Part shown: one piece after another, positions 23,080 through 35,908 of the stretch
How positions within the stretch are numbered: the stretch's first letter is position 1
How the letters are laid out: every line of letters starts with the position of its first letter
NCBI GenBank assembly: GCA_030789695.1
Contig: CM061135.1
Coordinates: 108,136,301 to 108,200,300, forward strand
Source: Scilla litardierei
Taxonomy: Eukaryota; Streptophyta; Magnoliopsida; Asparagales; Asparagaceae
Length of the DNA: 64,000 bases
Reading direction: 5' to 3'
Notes under the pieces: model-generated
Database searches by the model: none
The model's input: the letters and a program-made list of their open reading frames with translations, nothing else
Told to the model about the DNA's origin: nothing
Program-made: the position numbers and the translations under genes

Positions 23080-23630
23080 CATTTATGATCAGCTCCAATA
23101 GCGCGCACCATCATCACTAGCATCCAGATCGTCCATAACGGTATAAGTAACCACTCCTTTAACGAAGTTGGCTGATCTGGATTCTTCAGCGCATGCCTCT
23201 GTATGCGCTGAAGGAGCATTAGTTATGAATGCTAAAAAGCATATTAAAGAAAAAAATAGGGTATAAAGACATGCAACTTTACGTTTAGGCACTGATATAA
23301 AAATATATCACTGTTACTTCTTTTCAGAAGAATCCGCTGCTCTAGAACATATGAAGGAGCAAATAACATCTTCCAGTACATATAAATGCGATGGCTTCAA
23401 TTTCTTCATCGCGTCAATTGTCGGTAGTATATTGTTCATCTTTGTGTGTTGAAGACGAAGCAGTGATGACAATGGGATATATTTAGCATGGTGAAGAAAA
23501 AATATTGTATAAAGTAGAAACAGATAGAATCAGATAGAATACTATCATTAAGAAGTGCAGTGGTTGATAAGGTCTAGTGGGAAGGGAGGCCATTTTATAG
23601 ACGAATTGGACTGGCACATTGATGAGGATG
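23080..23630 (-). repeat. third copy of the leader module, with small signal-peptide-like ORF
   Basis: Resembles 9990-10260 and 10900-11180 (GCAGTGGTTGA, CTTTGTGTGTT, TATAGACGAATTGGACTGG). A minus-strand TATA-like box (TATAAAATGG) lies near 23590-23600. A 67-codon minus ORF (23089-23292) begins MPKRKVACLYTLFFSLICF, a basic start and hydrophobic core like a signal peptide, then acidic residues. I cannot match it to a family and it may be chance. Confidence 0.4.
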
Positions 23631-25150
23631 ATATACTACAGTAGAGTCACTGTGCGTCTACCTAAAAGAACCTGTGAGGAGTGATATTGTATTGAATATA
23701 GAGACGAGTGAATCTACAATAGATTATTACCAGCCAGATGTTGTTCCCAAGAATGTTTGACCTTTATGGTGCACGTTGAGCAAACTTGATGGCCTATAAC
23801 AAAATTGATCAACGCGCACAACGGGAAAAATTATGGCTGTTGTGCAAGTTGAGCAAATTATTTATGTCTATACAATATTACTCATAATTCCATATAGTGG
23901 GATGTTACAAAATGGGACACCATCAAATCCAACAGCGTGACACATGAGTATCATTCACAAAGATATATCGTGTCTTATTCTGTAAACAGTAAGATATGTG
24001 TTGTCTTTTCACTTATATGTATACTAGAAATTTCCCGTGAAAATTATGCACTGAGCAAAAATAATTCCACATGGACATGATAACGGTTACACGCGAAACT
24101 GGGAAGGAGAGGAAAGTGTGGGTGTGCGTGTCGTCAGCGTCGGGGGGTTAAAACTTAAAAGTGACCAAACACGTAAATACGGATGCCAAAAGGACCTAAA
24201 TACAAAAGGGGAAGGAGTATGTATCTACACCCATCAATCAACTGATCGTCTGCGCATTATATTTGCTTCAATGTGGATATATTTATTTCGCATGTCAGTC
24301 TGAACATTAATTCTCTCCCGATTTTGTGTTTTTTCTTAATTATTGTGATTTTTTATTGAACGTGGTGCACGCTGAGAAATTATTAGTTACGACAGTTTTA
24401 CTAAACGCGCACAGGTGGGTGAAATTTTAGCAGTTGTGCAAGCTGAATTATATTTCCGAAAGGTATACTTTTTTACACACTGCACAGGACGGGATGATTA
24501 ATTGTAGGTAATGGATTATGTAATACGGTTTTGCTCAGCGCGCACAACGGTCATGGCATCTGAAGTTTGGTTGCGATGAATTATTGTCGTTTTAATTGCA
24601 TATAGTTTGGTTCTGCGCGTAAAAAGGTCACAATTACGTGCAGTTGTGTGATCTGAGTAATTGTGGATAACCAGATACGGGTATACTCACAACCCGCACA
24701 TCGGTCAAACAAATTATGTGACCGTTATGCACCCTGAGTAATTATGTGCAAACATAAATGTTTTATCACAACGTATATCATGACGGTCACAACTTATGCC
24801 CGTTGTGCGCGCTGGGTAATCCATATAGTGGTAAAAAATTTTAACTAGGTAATTTCCATTTCGGACATTGATTCAAGTAAGCATCAATGTATATATCACA
24901 TATATCAATTTCGTAATCTCATGCAATTGTATCAAATTAAATGACATTGTATTAAGATCTGAATTCTATCATACTACAACATTTATACGTTATAATGTAC
25001 ATACCACAACAAATTTGAATGTACATACCACAACAAATTTGAAACTACATTTCGTACATTATGACATAAAACACCAAAGAATATCTACCCACAATCACTC
25101 TTCTCCGTCAATGATCAAAAATACATTATAAGACAAGAGAAAGGCTTGTG
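23631..25150. other. AT-rich non-coding DNA with palindromic motifs
   Basis: One near-complete palindrome lies at about 23806-23862 (ATCAACGCGCACAACGGG facing CTGTTGTGCAAGTTGAGCA). Further half-sites occur at 24370-24450, 24530-24560 and 24790-24820. The phrase CATCAATGTATATATCACATAT occurs at 9355, 22630 and 24885, marking duplicated blocks. No gene seen. Confidence 0.5.
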
Positions 25151-25152
25151 CG

Positions 25153-25836
25153 TCAAAGGCCCGTCCACCTCAAAAACCTGGAGGAGGAGGAGCAGGAGGT
25201 GGTGGTGGCGGTGATGGTGGGGGCAATAGTACTGATGTCTCTTGGAGAGGGCACCAGAGTCTCCATCTTCTCTTGTATGTTCGACATTATGAGCATCATA
25301 GTGTCGAAGTTGCTACGGAAAAGTGAGATCGCCAGATTGGTGTTGGAGAGATTTGTTTCAATTTCTCCTAATCTATGAGTAAAGTTCACCTACTGATGGG
25401 AGGAGGATGAAGGAGCAGATGCATGGCTTACATTGCCTACGAGTATATCCTTAAGCTGACGTTGTTTATCTGTAAGTTTAGAGACAGACGTAGTAAGCGC
25501 CACGAGTTTGCTACGGAGGTTGTGCAGAATAGAGTCCTGACAGTGAAACATCCCAACCATAGAGCAGAGGCCGTTATTGATGTCCTCGAGTGGGGCTTTT
25601 TCAGCCGGAGATGGAACTGATGAACCTGCATGTAAAAGAGGAAACCCAGGAGGAGGCAACATCACATTGTGTTCACCTTACGTTGGACCAAGCGAAAGTG
25701 CATCACGAAGAATGGGTCTATTGGCCGGGAACGATGAGGGAATGGGATCATCATGTTCAAGTGACGTTAAATCATCATCACTTATTCTCCAAGAGTTAGA
25801 AGAACCCGACTCACGAGATCGTTTTGGCGGCATGAA
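25153..25836 (-). pseudogene. unrecognised Pro/Ser-rich and coiled-coil ORF, broken
   Basis: Reading starts at an ATG at about 25836 (MPPKRSRESGSSNSWRISDDD). It continues through acidic and Pro-rich sequence, a heptad-like stretch (LRSKLVALTTSVSKLTDKQR, about 25450-25510) and a second one (LGEIETNLSNTNLAISLFRS, about 25310-25370). It ends in a Gly-rich plus-strand tract (25180-25230), read as Thr/Ser on the minus strand. In-frame stops interrupt near 25678 and 25390. Basic start, acidic middle and paired coiled coils suggest a transposon accessory protein, but I do not recognise it. Confidence 0.45.
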
Positions 25837-25859
25837 GAAACCCTAGTACGAAATGCGAG

Positions 25860-26293
25860 AGTGTTGAGATGAAGAAGAAAACGGAACGACAGACCAAAGG
25901 GAAGAGGAATGAAATTTTTCGTAAAACCCCTGGTCTACTGATTCCACATAAATATAACGATTGGTTATTGTAATCTCAACCGATGGATTACATAGGGAAG
26001 TGGAACTGACTAAAACGATCTCATCATGCGGCTGGGGTAAAGCATCCGTTCCAATGGCCAAAATAATCGTAATGAAGGAATTACACGGAAACCGATGTTC
26101 TACTTGACTCATTCTCCAGTCTCCACACGTGAACATTGTTGAGAAGAAAGCAGAAAGCATTTAAAATGTCCTATATTTTGTACCTCTGAAATGAGATTGT
26201 ACGAGGTGGCGGTTGTACTTTCATCATTACGTGGAATACCGATTGCGTGTTGCAACCGCTCTATAAATATTTATTGTTTAGTGGCCACTGTAC
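25860..26293. other. spacer before the satellite
   Basis: No ORF worth calling. A TATA-like CTATAAATATTTATTG lies at about 26259-26276, immediately before the satellite. The satellite phrase GTTCTGTCCAGCC first appears near 26294. Confidence 0.5.
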
Positions 26294-29200
26294 GTTCTGT
26301 CCAGCCTTACGTGGCTTGGCACCCGATCTATTACATCGGGCTCCACCTTTACGGCAGTAGTCCTCTCTATTGACAGGGATTCATGATTATCAGGCAGGAA
26401 CTGATATAATGTTGTCAGTGCAAGACACAAGCGGTGTGTAAACCACATGGAAAGTAAATGCCCATGAGGTGCCGGTTCTTTCCAGCCTTACGTGGCTTGG
26501 CACCCGATCTACTACCTCGGGCTCCACCTTTACGACAGTAATCCTCTCTATTGACAGGAATTCATGATTATCAGTCGGCAACTGATATAATGGATCCGGT
26601 GCAAGGAACAAGCGATGTGTATTCAAACGGAAAGTAAATGCCCATGAGATGCCCGTTCTGTCCAGCCTGACGTGGCTTGGCACCCGATGTATTACCTCGG
26701 GCTCCACCTTTACGGCAGCAGTCCTCTCTGTTGATAGGGATTCATGATTATCAGGCGAGAATTGATATAATGGAGCCGGTGCAAGACACAAGCAGTGTGT
26801 AAACCACAAGGAAAGTAAATGCCTATGAGGTGCCCGTTCTGTCCAGTCTGACGTGGCTTGGCAACCGATCTATTACTTCGGGCTCCATCGTTACGGCAGT
26901 AGTCCTCTCTATTGATAGGGATTCATGATTATCAGGCGGGAACTAATATAATGGAGCCGGTTCAAGGCACAAGCAATGTGTATTCAAACGGAAAGTAAAT
27001 GCCCATGAGGTGCCCTTTCTTTCCATCCTTGAGTGGCGTGGCAACCGATCTATTACCTCGGGGTCCACCTTTACGGCAGTAATCCTCTCTATTGACAGGG
27101 ATTCATGTTTATCAGGCGAGAACTGATATAATGGATCCGGTGCAAGGCACAAGCGGTGTGTAAACCACAAGAAAAGTAAATGCCCATGAGGTGCCCATTC
27201 TGTCCAGCCTGACGAGGCTTGGTACCCGATCTATTATCTCGGGCTCCACCTTTACGGCAGTAGTCCTCCCTGTTGACAGGGATTCATGATTATCAGGCGG
27301 GAAATGATATAATGGAGCCGGTGCAAGGCACAAGCAGTGTGTAAACCACAAGGAAAGTAAATGCCCATGAGGTTCCCATTCTGTCCAGCCTGACGTGGCT
27401 TGGCACCCGATCTATTACCTCGGGCTCCACCTTTATGGCAGTAGTCCTCTCTATTGACATTGATTCATGATTATCAAGCGGGAATTGATATAATGGAGCC
27501 GGTGCAAGGCACAAGCGATGTGTATTCAAACGAAAAGTAAATGCCCATGAGGTGCCCTTTCTTTCCATCCTTGAGTGACTTGGCACCCGATCTATTACAT
27601 CGGGCTCCACCTTTACAGCAGTAATCCTCTCTATTGACATGGAATCATGTTTATCAGGCGGGAACTGATATAATGAAGCCGGTGCAAGGCACAAGCGGTG
27701 TGTAAACCACAAGGAAAGTAAATGCCCATGAGGTGCCTGTTCTATCCAGCCTGACGCGGCTTGGCACCCGATCTATTACCTCGGGCTCCACCTTTACAGC
27801 AGTAATCCTCTCTATTGACATGGATTCATGATTATCAGCCGTAAACTGATATAATAGAGCCGGTGCAAGGCACAAGCGGTGTGTAAACCACAAGGAAAGT
27901 AAATGCCCATGAGGTGCCCGTTCTGTCCAGCTTGACGTGGCTTGGCAACCGATCTATTACTTCGGGCTCCACCTTTACTGCAGTAATCCTCTCTATTGAC
28001 AGGGATTCATGATTATCAGGCAGCAACTGATATAATGGATCCGGTGCAAGGTACAAGCGATGTGTATTCAAACGGAAAGTAAATGCCCATGAGATGCCCT
28101 TTCTTTCCATCCTTGAGTGGCTTGGCAACCGATCAAATACATCGGGCTCCACCTTTACGGTAGTAATCCTCTCTATTGACATGGATTCATGTTTATCAGG
28201 CAGGAACTGATATAAAGGAGCCGGTGCAAGGCACAAGCGGTGTGTAAACCGCAAGAAAAGTAAATGCCCATGAGGTGCCCGTTCTGTCCAGCCTGACGTG
28301 GCTTGGCACCCGATCTATTACCTCAGTCTCCACCTTTACGACAGTAGTCCTCTCTATTGACATGGATTCATGATTATCAGGCGGGAACTGATATAATGGA
28401 GCCGGTGCAAGGCACAAGCGATGTGTATTCAAAAGGAAAGTAAATGCCCATGAGGTGCCCTTTCTTTCCATCCTTGAGTGGCTTGGCACCCGATCTATTA
28501 CATCGGGCTCCACCTTTAAGGCAATAATCCTCTCTAATGATAGGGATTCATGTTTATCAGTCGGGACCTGATATAATGGAGCCGGTGCAAGGCACAAGCG
28601 GTGTGTAAACCACAAGGAAAGTAAATGCCCATGAGGTGCCCGTTCTGTCCAGCCTGATGTGGCTTGGCACCTGATCTATTACCTCAGGCTCCACCTTTAC
28701 GGTAGTAATCCTCTCTATTGACAGAGATTCATGATTATCAGGCGGGAACTGATATAATGGAGCCGGTTCAAGGCACAAGCGGTGTGTAAACCACAAGGAA
28801 AGTAAATGTCCATGAGGTTCCCATTCTGTCCAGCCTGACGTGGCTTGACACGCGATCTATTACCCGAGCTCCACCTTTACGGCAGTAGTCCTCTTTATTG
28901 ACAGGGATTCATGATTATCAGGCGGGAACTGATATAATGGAGCCGGTGCAAGGCACAAGCGATGTGTATTTAAACGGAAAGTAAATGCCCATGAGGTGCC
29001 CTTTCTTTCCATCCTTGAGTGGCTTGGAAACCGATCAATTACATCGGGCTCCACCTTTACGACAGTAATCCTCTATATTGACATGGATTCATGTTTATCA
29101 GGAAGGAACTGATATAAAGGAGCCGATGCAAGGCACAAGCGGTGTGTAAACCGCAAGAAAAGTAAATGCCCATGAGGTGCCTGTTCTGTCCAGCCTGACG

Positions 29201-31423
29201 TGGCTTGGCACCTGATCTATTACCTCGGTCTCCACCTTTACGACAGTAGTCCTCTCTATTGACAGGGATTCATGATTATCAGGCGGGAACTGATATAATG
29301 GAGCCGGTGCAAGGCACAAGCGATGTGTATTCAAAAGGAAAGTAAATGCCCATGAGGTGCCCTTTCTTTCCATCTTTGAGTGGCTTGGCACCCGATCTAT
29401 TACATCGGGCTCCACCTTTAAGGCAATAATCCTCTCTAATGATAGGGATTCATGTTTATCAGTCGGGACCTGATATAATGGAGCCGGTGCAAGGCACAAG
29501 CGGTGTGTAAACCACAAGGAAAGTAAATGCCCATGAGGTGCCCGTTCTGTCCAGCCTGACGTGGCTTGGCACCTGATCTATTACCTCAGGCTCCACCTTT
29601 ACGGCAGTAATCCTCTCTATTGACATAGATTCATTATTATCAGGCGGGAACTGATATAATGGAGGAGGTGCAAGGCACAAGCGATGTGTAAACCACAAGA
29701 AAAGTAAATTCCCATGAGGTTCCCGTTCTGTCCAGCCTGATGTGGCTTGACACGCGATCTATTACCCGGGCTCCACCTTTACGGCAGTAGTCCTCTCTAT
29801 TGACAGGAATTCATGATTATCAGGCGGAAACTAATATAATGGAGCCGGTGCAAGGCACAAGCGATGTGTATTCAAACGGAAAGTAAATACCCATGAGGTG
29901 CCCTTTCTTTCCATCCTTGAGTGGCTTGGAAACCGATCAATTACATCGTGCTCCACCTTTACGGTAGTAATCCTCTCTATTGATAGGGATTCATGTTTAT
30001 CAGGCGGGAACCGATATAATGGAGCCGGTGCAAGGCACAAGCGATGTGTAAACCACAAGAAAAGTAAATGTTCATGAGGTGCCCGTTTTGTCCAGTCTGA
30101 CGTGGCTTGGCACTCGATCTATTACCTCGGGCTCCACCTTTACGGCAGCAGTCCTCTCTATTGACAAGGATTCATGATTATCAGGCGGGAACTGATATAA
30201 TAGAGCCGGTGCAAGGCACAAGTTATGTGTATTCAAACGGAAAGTAAATGCCCATGAGGTGCCCTTTCTTTCCATCCTTGAGTGGCTTGGCACCAGATCT
30301 ATTACCTCGGGCTCCACCTTTACGGCAGTAATCCTCTTTATTGACATGGATTCATGTTTATGAGGCAGGAAGTGATATAATGGAGCCGGTGCAAGGCACA
30401 AGTGGTGTGTAAACCACAAGGAAAGTAAATGCCCATGAGGTGCCCGTTCTGTCCAGCCTGACGTGGCTTGGCACCCGATCTATTACCTCGGGCTCCACCT
30501 TTACGGCGGTAGTCCTCTCTATTGACAGGGATTCTTGATTATCAGGCGGGAACTGATATAATGGAGCCGGTGCAATGTACAATCGTTGTGCATTCAAACG
30601 GAAAGTAAATGCCCCTGAGGTGCCCTTCTTTCCATCCTTGAATGGCTTGGCACCCGATCTATTACCTCGGGCTCCACCTTTACGGCAGTAATCCTCTCTA
30701 TTGACAGGGATTCATGTTTATCAGGCGAAAACTGATATAATGGAGCCGGTGCAAGGCATAAGCGGGGTGTAGACCACAAGGAAAATAAATGCCCATGAGG
30801 TGCCCGTTCTGCCCAGCCTGACATGGCTTGGCACCCGATCTATTACCTCGGGCTCCACCTTTACGGCAGTAGTCCTCTCTATTGACAGGGATTCATGATT
30901 ATCAGGCGGGAACTGATATAATGGAGCCGGTGCAAGGCACAAGCGATGTGTATTCAAACGGAAAGTAAATGCCCATGAGGTGCCCTTTCTTTCCATCCTT
31001 GAGTGGCTTGGCACCCGATCTATTACATGGGGCTCCACCTTTACGGCAGTAATCCTCTCTATTGACAGGGATTCATGTTTATCAGGCAGGAACTGATATA
31101 ATGGAGCCAGTGTAAGGCACAAGCGGTGTGTAAACCACAAGAAAAGTAAATGCCTATGAGGTGCCCGTTCTGTCCAGCCTGACGTGGCTTGGCACCCGAT
31201 CTATTACCTCGGGCTCCACCTTTACGGCAGCAGTCCTCTCTATTGACAGGGATTCATGATTATCAGGCGGGAACTGATATAATGGAGCCGGTGTAAGGCA
31301 CAAGCGATGTGTATTCAAATGGAAAGTAAATGCCCATGAGGTGCCCTTTCTTTCCATCCTTGAGTGGCTTGGCACCCGATCTATTACATCGGGCTCCACC
31401 TTTACGGCAGTAATTCTCTCTTT
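26294..31423 (-). repeat. satellite with 180/181-bp monomers, A/B types, about 28 units
   Basis: The anchor TGATATAATGGAGCCGG recurs every 180-181 bp from 26402 to 31275. Two monomer types are clear. Type A has CGGTGTGTAAACCACAAG with TGTCCAGCCTGACGTGGC. Type B has CGATGTGTATTCAAACGG with TTTCCATCCTTGAGTGGC. From about 29650 rightward they mostly alternate A-B (361 bp); further left the order is mixed AAB and AB. A five-monomer block is duplicated (28208-29109 and 29110-30011, 902 bp). Repeated minus-strand ORFs of up to 139 codons run through it only because few stops occur; 180 and 181 shift frame differently and I do not regard them as genes. Confidence 0.93.
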
Positions 31424-32403
31424 TGATAGTGTACTTGAAAGTCGTCTGTATTTGGATTTACAGTCGCCTGTTTTGATTAACAGTCGACTATGCTATCCTC
31501 ATAAGTCGTCTATCCTGTTATCTTACAAGATTTCGAGATTTCATCAACATACCATTCTTTCGGCCAGTCGCCTGTAGAAGGATTTACAGTCGCCTGTTGG
31601 TTTAACTGTCGACTGTCTTTGCTTCATCATTCGACTATCCACGTGGTAAGTTACCGTTATGAATTCTCACCTACCCATGCTGACTGTGCAACAGTCGACT
31701 ATGGTTTCTTCAACAGTCGACTGTCACGAGTTCAGATTCTATCCGTTGAGATTTTTCTCACGAATTCCTAAGGGGTTTTTGCCTAAACTGTTTTGTGGAT
31801 TTGAGAAACCTATAAATGGGTCTTCTACTGTTCCATTGAGGGGTGACCAAATCTTCCAAGTTTTCTCTCAAGCTTTCATTCTAAGTTTAAAGAGCTCAAA
31901 TCCAAAGCCCTAAGAATTCCTAATCTTTGATCTCTTGCTCTCCAACCTAGAACCAAATAGTGATCGTCAAGGTAATTGGTGCAGTCAAAAGAAAGGGCTT
32001 TCTCCTCTCTTCCAAGAGAGTCTTCAACACACAACACACTTATCCTTCAAGTTCTACTTCAAGGCATATGGGATTGTAAGTGTTGCTTTCATAATTTCAT
32101 AACTTTCGTTATTTGGTTTTGTTCTCGGTTTGTAAGAGAGGTTTGCTTACTCCCAAGTTGTAGGAGTCAAGGGCATCGATTGTATTCGATTTCACTTGTA
32201 GGATTTCTACAAGTGGGTTTAAAAGAAACCTTAAGTTAGGGTTCTAACTTGAGTATCCGGAGGTATCCGGGTGGAAGGGACGTAGGATAACCGGGAACAA
32301 GTCGGGAAGTGACTTGGGTAATCCGAACCCTTGAAACATAATTGTGTTTGCATTTGTTTCTTATTTGGGTTTAATTTTAATTCCGCACTATATTTGTTGA
32401 TCA
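31424..32403 (+). repeat. probable solo LTR, copia-like
   Basis: The satellite breaks at about 31423 into TGATAGTGTAC. The left part holds several inverted CAGTCGACTG / CAGTCGCCTG motifs (31450-31730), then a TATAAATGGG box near 31811. A T- and C-rich transcribed leader and the phrases GTGGAAGGGACGTAGG and TTCCGCACTATATTTG follow; the last two are typical of plant copia LTR 3' halves. The right edge at TGATCA (about 32403) is a guess. No primer site, coding region or clear target duplication is seen. Confidence 0.5.
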
Positions 32404-33629
32404 TATATGTGTGAATTTTGTGATATGGTCTCCATGTATGCTATATTCTATATGTGTTGTGATTTGAGACGTTAGTTTTCCTTCGTGTATCTCAATGTTG
32501 ATATTGGACTTTCATTCGTCTTATAACTGAAGTTTATAATGTGGTTTTATGATTTTTTGGATTTATATATATTTAGACTCTTATTGGGCACGATTGTTGT
32601 TATTTTACTCCCGCCTTTTGGATAATGCCATAGGGGGATCGAAATAAACAAACAGATTCATAATGAATGTGCTAGGTATAGTCTAATACACAGACATACA
32701 AAAACTGGATGTATGTTGCTACACTGTTTTTTTATACATCAGAGGTTGCTACATTGACTCTCCAAATTTGGATGGCCATGTAGCAAACCGGCAAAATGTT
32801 ACCAATTTTGCAGGGCGGTTGATGGAGGGAAAACGCCATATTTGACGTGTTGTTACAGTGTGGTTGGAGATGATATAACCGGCCATTCAGTTTAGACTTG
32901 TATGGAGTCGTCGAATATAGCTTAATTAGACGTTAACTAAATATGGGAAAAAATACCTAATTAAATGTCACATCATCTACCATATTTAGTTAAAATATCC
33001 CCTACCAACTAGATTCAATAGGGTTGGATAGTGGGGTCGAGAATATCTTGTGGGGCCCGCTAAACTATATGTGTACCTTCGCGTTGGAATGTTGTTAACT
33101 GGGCAATTTGCAGTAGGTTTCGCGTCGTTCCACTGTGCTGCATTGAAAAATTCTATCGTTATCCCTCCGTGGGCTCCACTTTCACGTGTTACCATTAATA
33201 CGACGAAAATAAATAAATAAATAAAACGGCAATTGAGTTATTGATTTGATGAGATGGATGAGGTGAGAGGTTGGTGGGACCACAAACAAGAATTCGACGG
33301 GTCATCGACGCATCCATCTGCCGAATTTGCTGGTACTTTGTTTGCGAAATTTTTTTCTCGTAAGCGCCATATCAGCGAATATTTGTATCCATTGTGACAA
33401 GTAAAACATTTAGTCGTTTAATATATCACCTCACACAACTGTATACAGTATTGCCTTCGACCGCACACAACGATCCGTCATTTACGGACATACTGTGTGT
33501 GACTAAATTATGTTTGCTCACCGCGCACAACGGTTCAAATTTTGGCCCGTTTTGCGCGCTGAGTAATTAAGCCTCTGTTTATTTATACTTGTAATAACAA
33601 ACAGAAGAACGAGAGAGTAAAGAATCAAG
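32404..33629. other. non-coding DNA, promoter side of coiled-coil copy C
   Basis: 32404-33300 is AT-rich with no ORF of note. At 33511-33569 a palindromic pair (TGCTCACCGCGCACAACGG facing CCGTTTTGCGCGCTGAGTA) is complete. A TATA-like TTATTTATACTTG lies near 33578-33591, about 40-50 bp before the start codon of copy C at 33630. Confidence 0.5.
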
Positions 33630-34077
33630 ATGGCCACCCATAATGCTGGACCCGGCAAAAAATTTGAGTTGCCGCCAAACTCGGAGTATTACTGTAGCAG
33701 ACCGCAAAACCCCCGCGAAGACCCCAGAAAACCCTGCCATGCGTCTGGTCAAGTGGGGGATATATATCCCGCCAAATTTGGGGATATATCACCATTCGCG
33801 TTGATTTGTGCCTTCACTGCAGATATGGCTGAGAAATCGTGTCAGTGGGACGAAGAAACTTTGCAAGGCCAGTCTTCAGAGGGAAGAAGAGACGGTGACG
33901 TAAATGTTAATCGTTCCCTTCATGACAGGGGGGATGTGCGGCCGCAGTTGCCTGAGACTCCTCTAAGGGATACGTGGCAATGGGGAGGTCTCGTTCCGGC
34001 AGGCTATGTCCCCCTGGAGTACGAGGGGGCATTGCTGTTGAATCCGTTCCCTGACGTTCCATCAGAAGGTACTAGGG
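33630..34077 (+). pseudogene. coiled-coil transposon-associated gene, copy C, 5' half
   Basis: ATG at 33630 (MATHNAGPGKKFELPP), preceded by a purine-rich leader. It encodes about 149 residues of low-complexity, acidic and Pro-rich sequence to EGTR, where the CACTA element interrupts exon 1. The reading frame continues across the insertion at 41616. Its N-terminus is not visibly like copies A and B, while the C-terminal part of exon 1 is like copy B. Confidence 0.65.
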
Positions 34078-34094
34078 CACTACAACAAAACTAG

Positions 34095-34540
34095 TCATTT
34101 ACAACTTTCATGGGACAACGTTTCTATTTTGATAGTTGTAATAAATGTTTACCACAACTTTTTTCTTTGAAAGTTGTAAAAAATGTTTATTACAACTTTT
34201 TTTTCGCGGATAGTTGTAAAAATTGGTTATTACAACTTTTTTTAGTGAATAGTTGTAAATGTTAATTTGAAAACCACAACTTTTTTTCGCTGAAGGTTGT
34301 AAAAAATGTTTATTACAACCTTTTTATTTGGATAGTTGTAGAAAATGGTTATTACAACTTTTTTCGTGAATAGTTGTAAATGTTAATTTTGACACCACAA
34401 CTTTTTTTCTCTAAAAGTTGTAGGAAATGTTTATTACAACTTTTTTATTTGGATAGTTGTAAAAAATGGTAATTACTACTTTTTTCGTGAATAGTTGTAA
34501 ACGTTAATTTTGACCGAATATTTACAACTTTTTTGAAACG
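34095..34540. repeat. left subterminal repeats of the CACTA element
   Basis: Short inverted AGTTGTAAA / TTACAACTTTT words recur, arranged in a longer unit (TTTATTACAACTTTTTT...GATAGTTGTA) repeated about three times. Such repeats bind TNPA-type proteins in En/Spm. The right-hand set is at 41010-41599. Confidence 0.85.
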
Positions 34541-35817
34541 TTGTCTTAGTTAGAGGGGTTTGCTCGTTGCCTCTTTTCACTATGTCCTTCAAGCCCTGTT
34601 TCTTTTGCTCTCTCGTGTCGGCTCTCTCTAGGGGTTTGCCTTGGCTGGAGGACGAAGTAAGGAAACCCATGGGGGCATCTTTACTTTTAGTCCACCTGTG
34701 GCGAGGGACGAAGTGATGTACAATTGTTATGCTTAGATATCCGTATATGTCCAAAGCCGGAAAGACCGCTTAGAAAAATATAGAAGGCTTCAAACCTATG
34801 TTTGATATGCTTTGGCTTGAATAGGAGGCTTCCACTCATGTTCACGAAAGATGTATACTTTGTTGTTGGGCTTTCGGCTTACGATTGAGAGGGTCGGGCC
34901 TGACAAGGTAACGATGCGGTGATGCGGTAGTCCTAAAAGAATACCATTATTATTAATCCCCATATAAACATATAAAATTCCATAACGCTAACTCTACATT
35001 GCTAATTAATTAATTAACTTAGCTGATTAATGCTGGAGATCAACAAAGTCATAAACAAAATAAGACCATTTGTACACGTCGCGTCTTTTGACTCATGTCA
35101 TTACACGACGCGTCTTTTGTACAATATGGATGGAGACTAAGACGCATCATGCATGTAACCAATCTTTGGTGGTCACTGATTTTCCTTGTGCGTGTGGGCA
35201 GTGAGACACCATCTCATTTATACTGATAGTTTCATAGTTCTCTCTCTCTCTTATGGAATTGCATGACAAAGCTCGCCTTCAAACTATCTCAAAATACTCA
35301 TAGCTACACCTTCAATATAAAATTTTGGAATGTTTCTAAAAATTCATATATTCAAATTGTTTAATGTTCCCATCCTTATCTTGGATTGTTATATTTCATG
35401 TGTTTGAGACCGAAGTATGTCTTTCTAAAGCGTTTGTTTTCAAGTCACTTTGCAAGCTTTAAATCTAATATCCCCTTGTGTGAGTAGGTGCCATTCTCTG
35501 TGTAGTGGCGACTAGAGAAACGAGATTATCTGTGTGCTGGTTGGCAACCACTCACCGACTCACGCTGCCCATGATGACGTGAACTGTCCCTGTGGCTAGA
35601 TGAATCGCAGCCGTTCGATTTAATCCAACGCTTCAATTAGAACGGGATATCAGTAAGTTAAGCCAATTTACGCCAGTGCCATTACTTTTCACTTGCAGAA
35701 GCTGCCCCGTGCCCTTTCCGCTCCACCCTCGTGCGACGATTCATCTCGCTATCGGTGATCTCCATCTCCTCTCGCCGAAGCTCCCCGTCGTGAGTGACCC
35801 AAAAACAATCGCCGCCC

Positions 35818-35908
35818 ATGCTGCTCGTCCCTCGTCTGTTCTTCGGGCCTAGCTCCGATCTCCACTCGCCCATAAATCTCCACGGCGCCATGTGTTCTCT
35901 TGCCGACG
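35818..35908 (+). CDS. candidate captured first exon inside the CACTA element
   Basis: A GC-rich island begins near 35560. An ATG at 35818 opens MLLVPRLFFGPSSDL, and the frame runs to a GTGAGT-type donor after 35908 (GACG|GTGAG). The next exon-like piece, bounded by TTGCAG and GTATG, is 37812-37873 (ends GSDAIGLG in one frame), but joining the two in the frame of this ATG meets a stop. It looks like the promoter end of a host gene; identity unknown. Confidence 0.35.

Noticed and set aside
25665..25740. A 56-bp GT-AG intron that would remove one stop in the 25153-25836 ORF
   Set aside because: Too short for a typical plant intron, and splicing shifts the frame into another stop.
26390..31399. 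Repeated minus-strand ORFs of 75-139 codons (MWFTHRLCLAPAPLY type) in the satellite
   Set aside because: They arise from the repeat monomers, in rotating frames; 180/181-bp units do not preserve a frame, and no start context or domain is seen.
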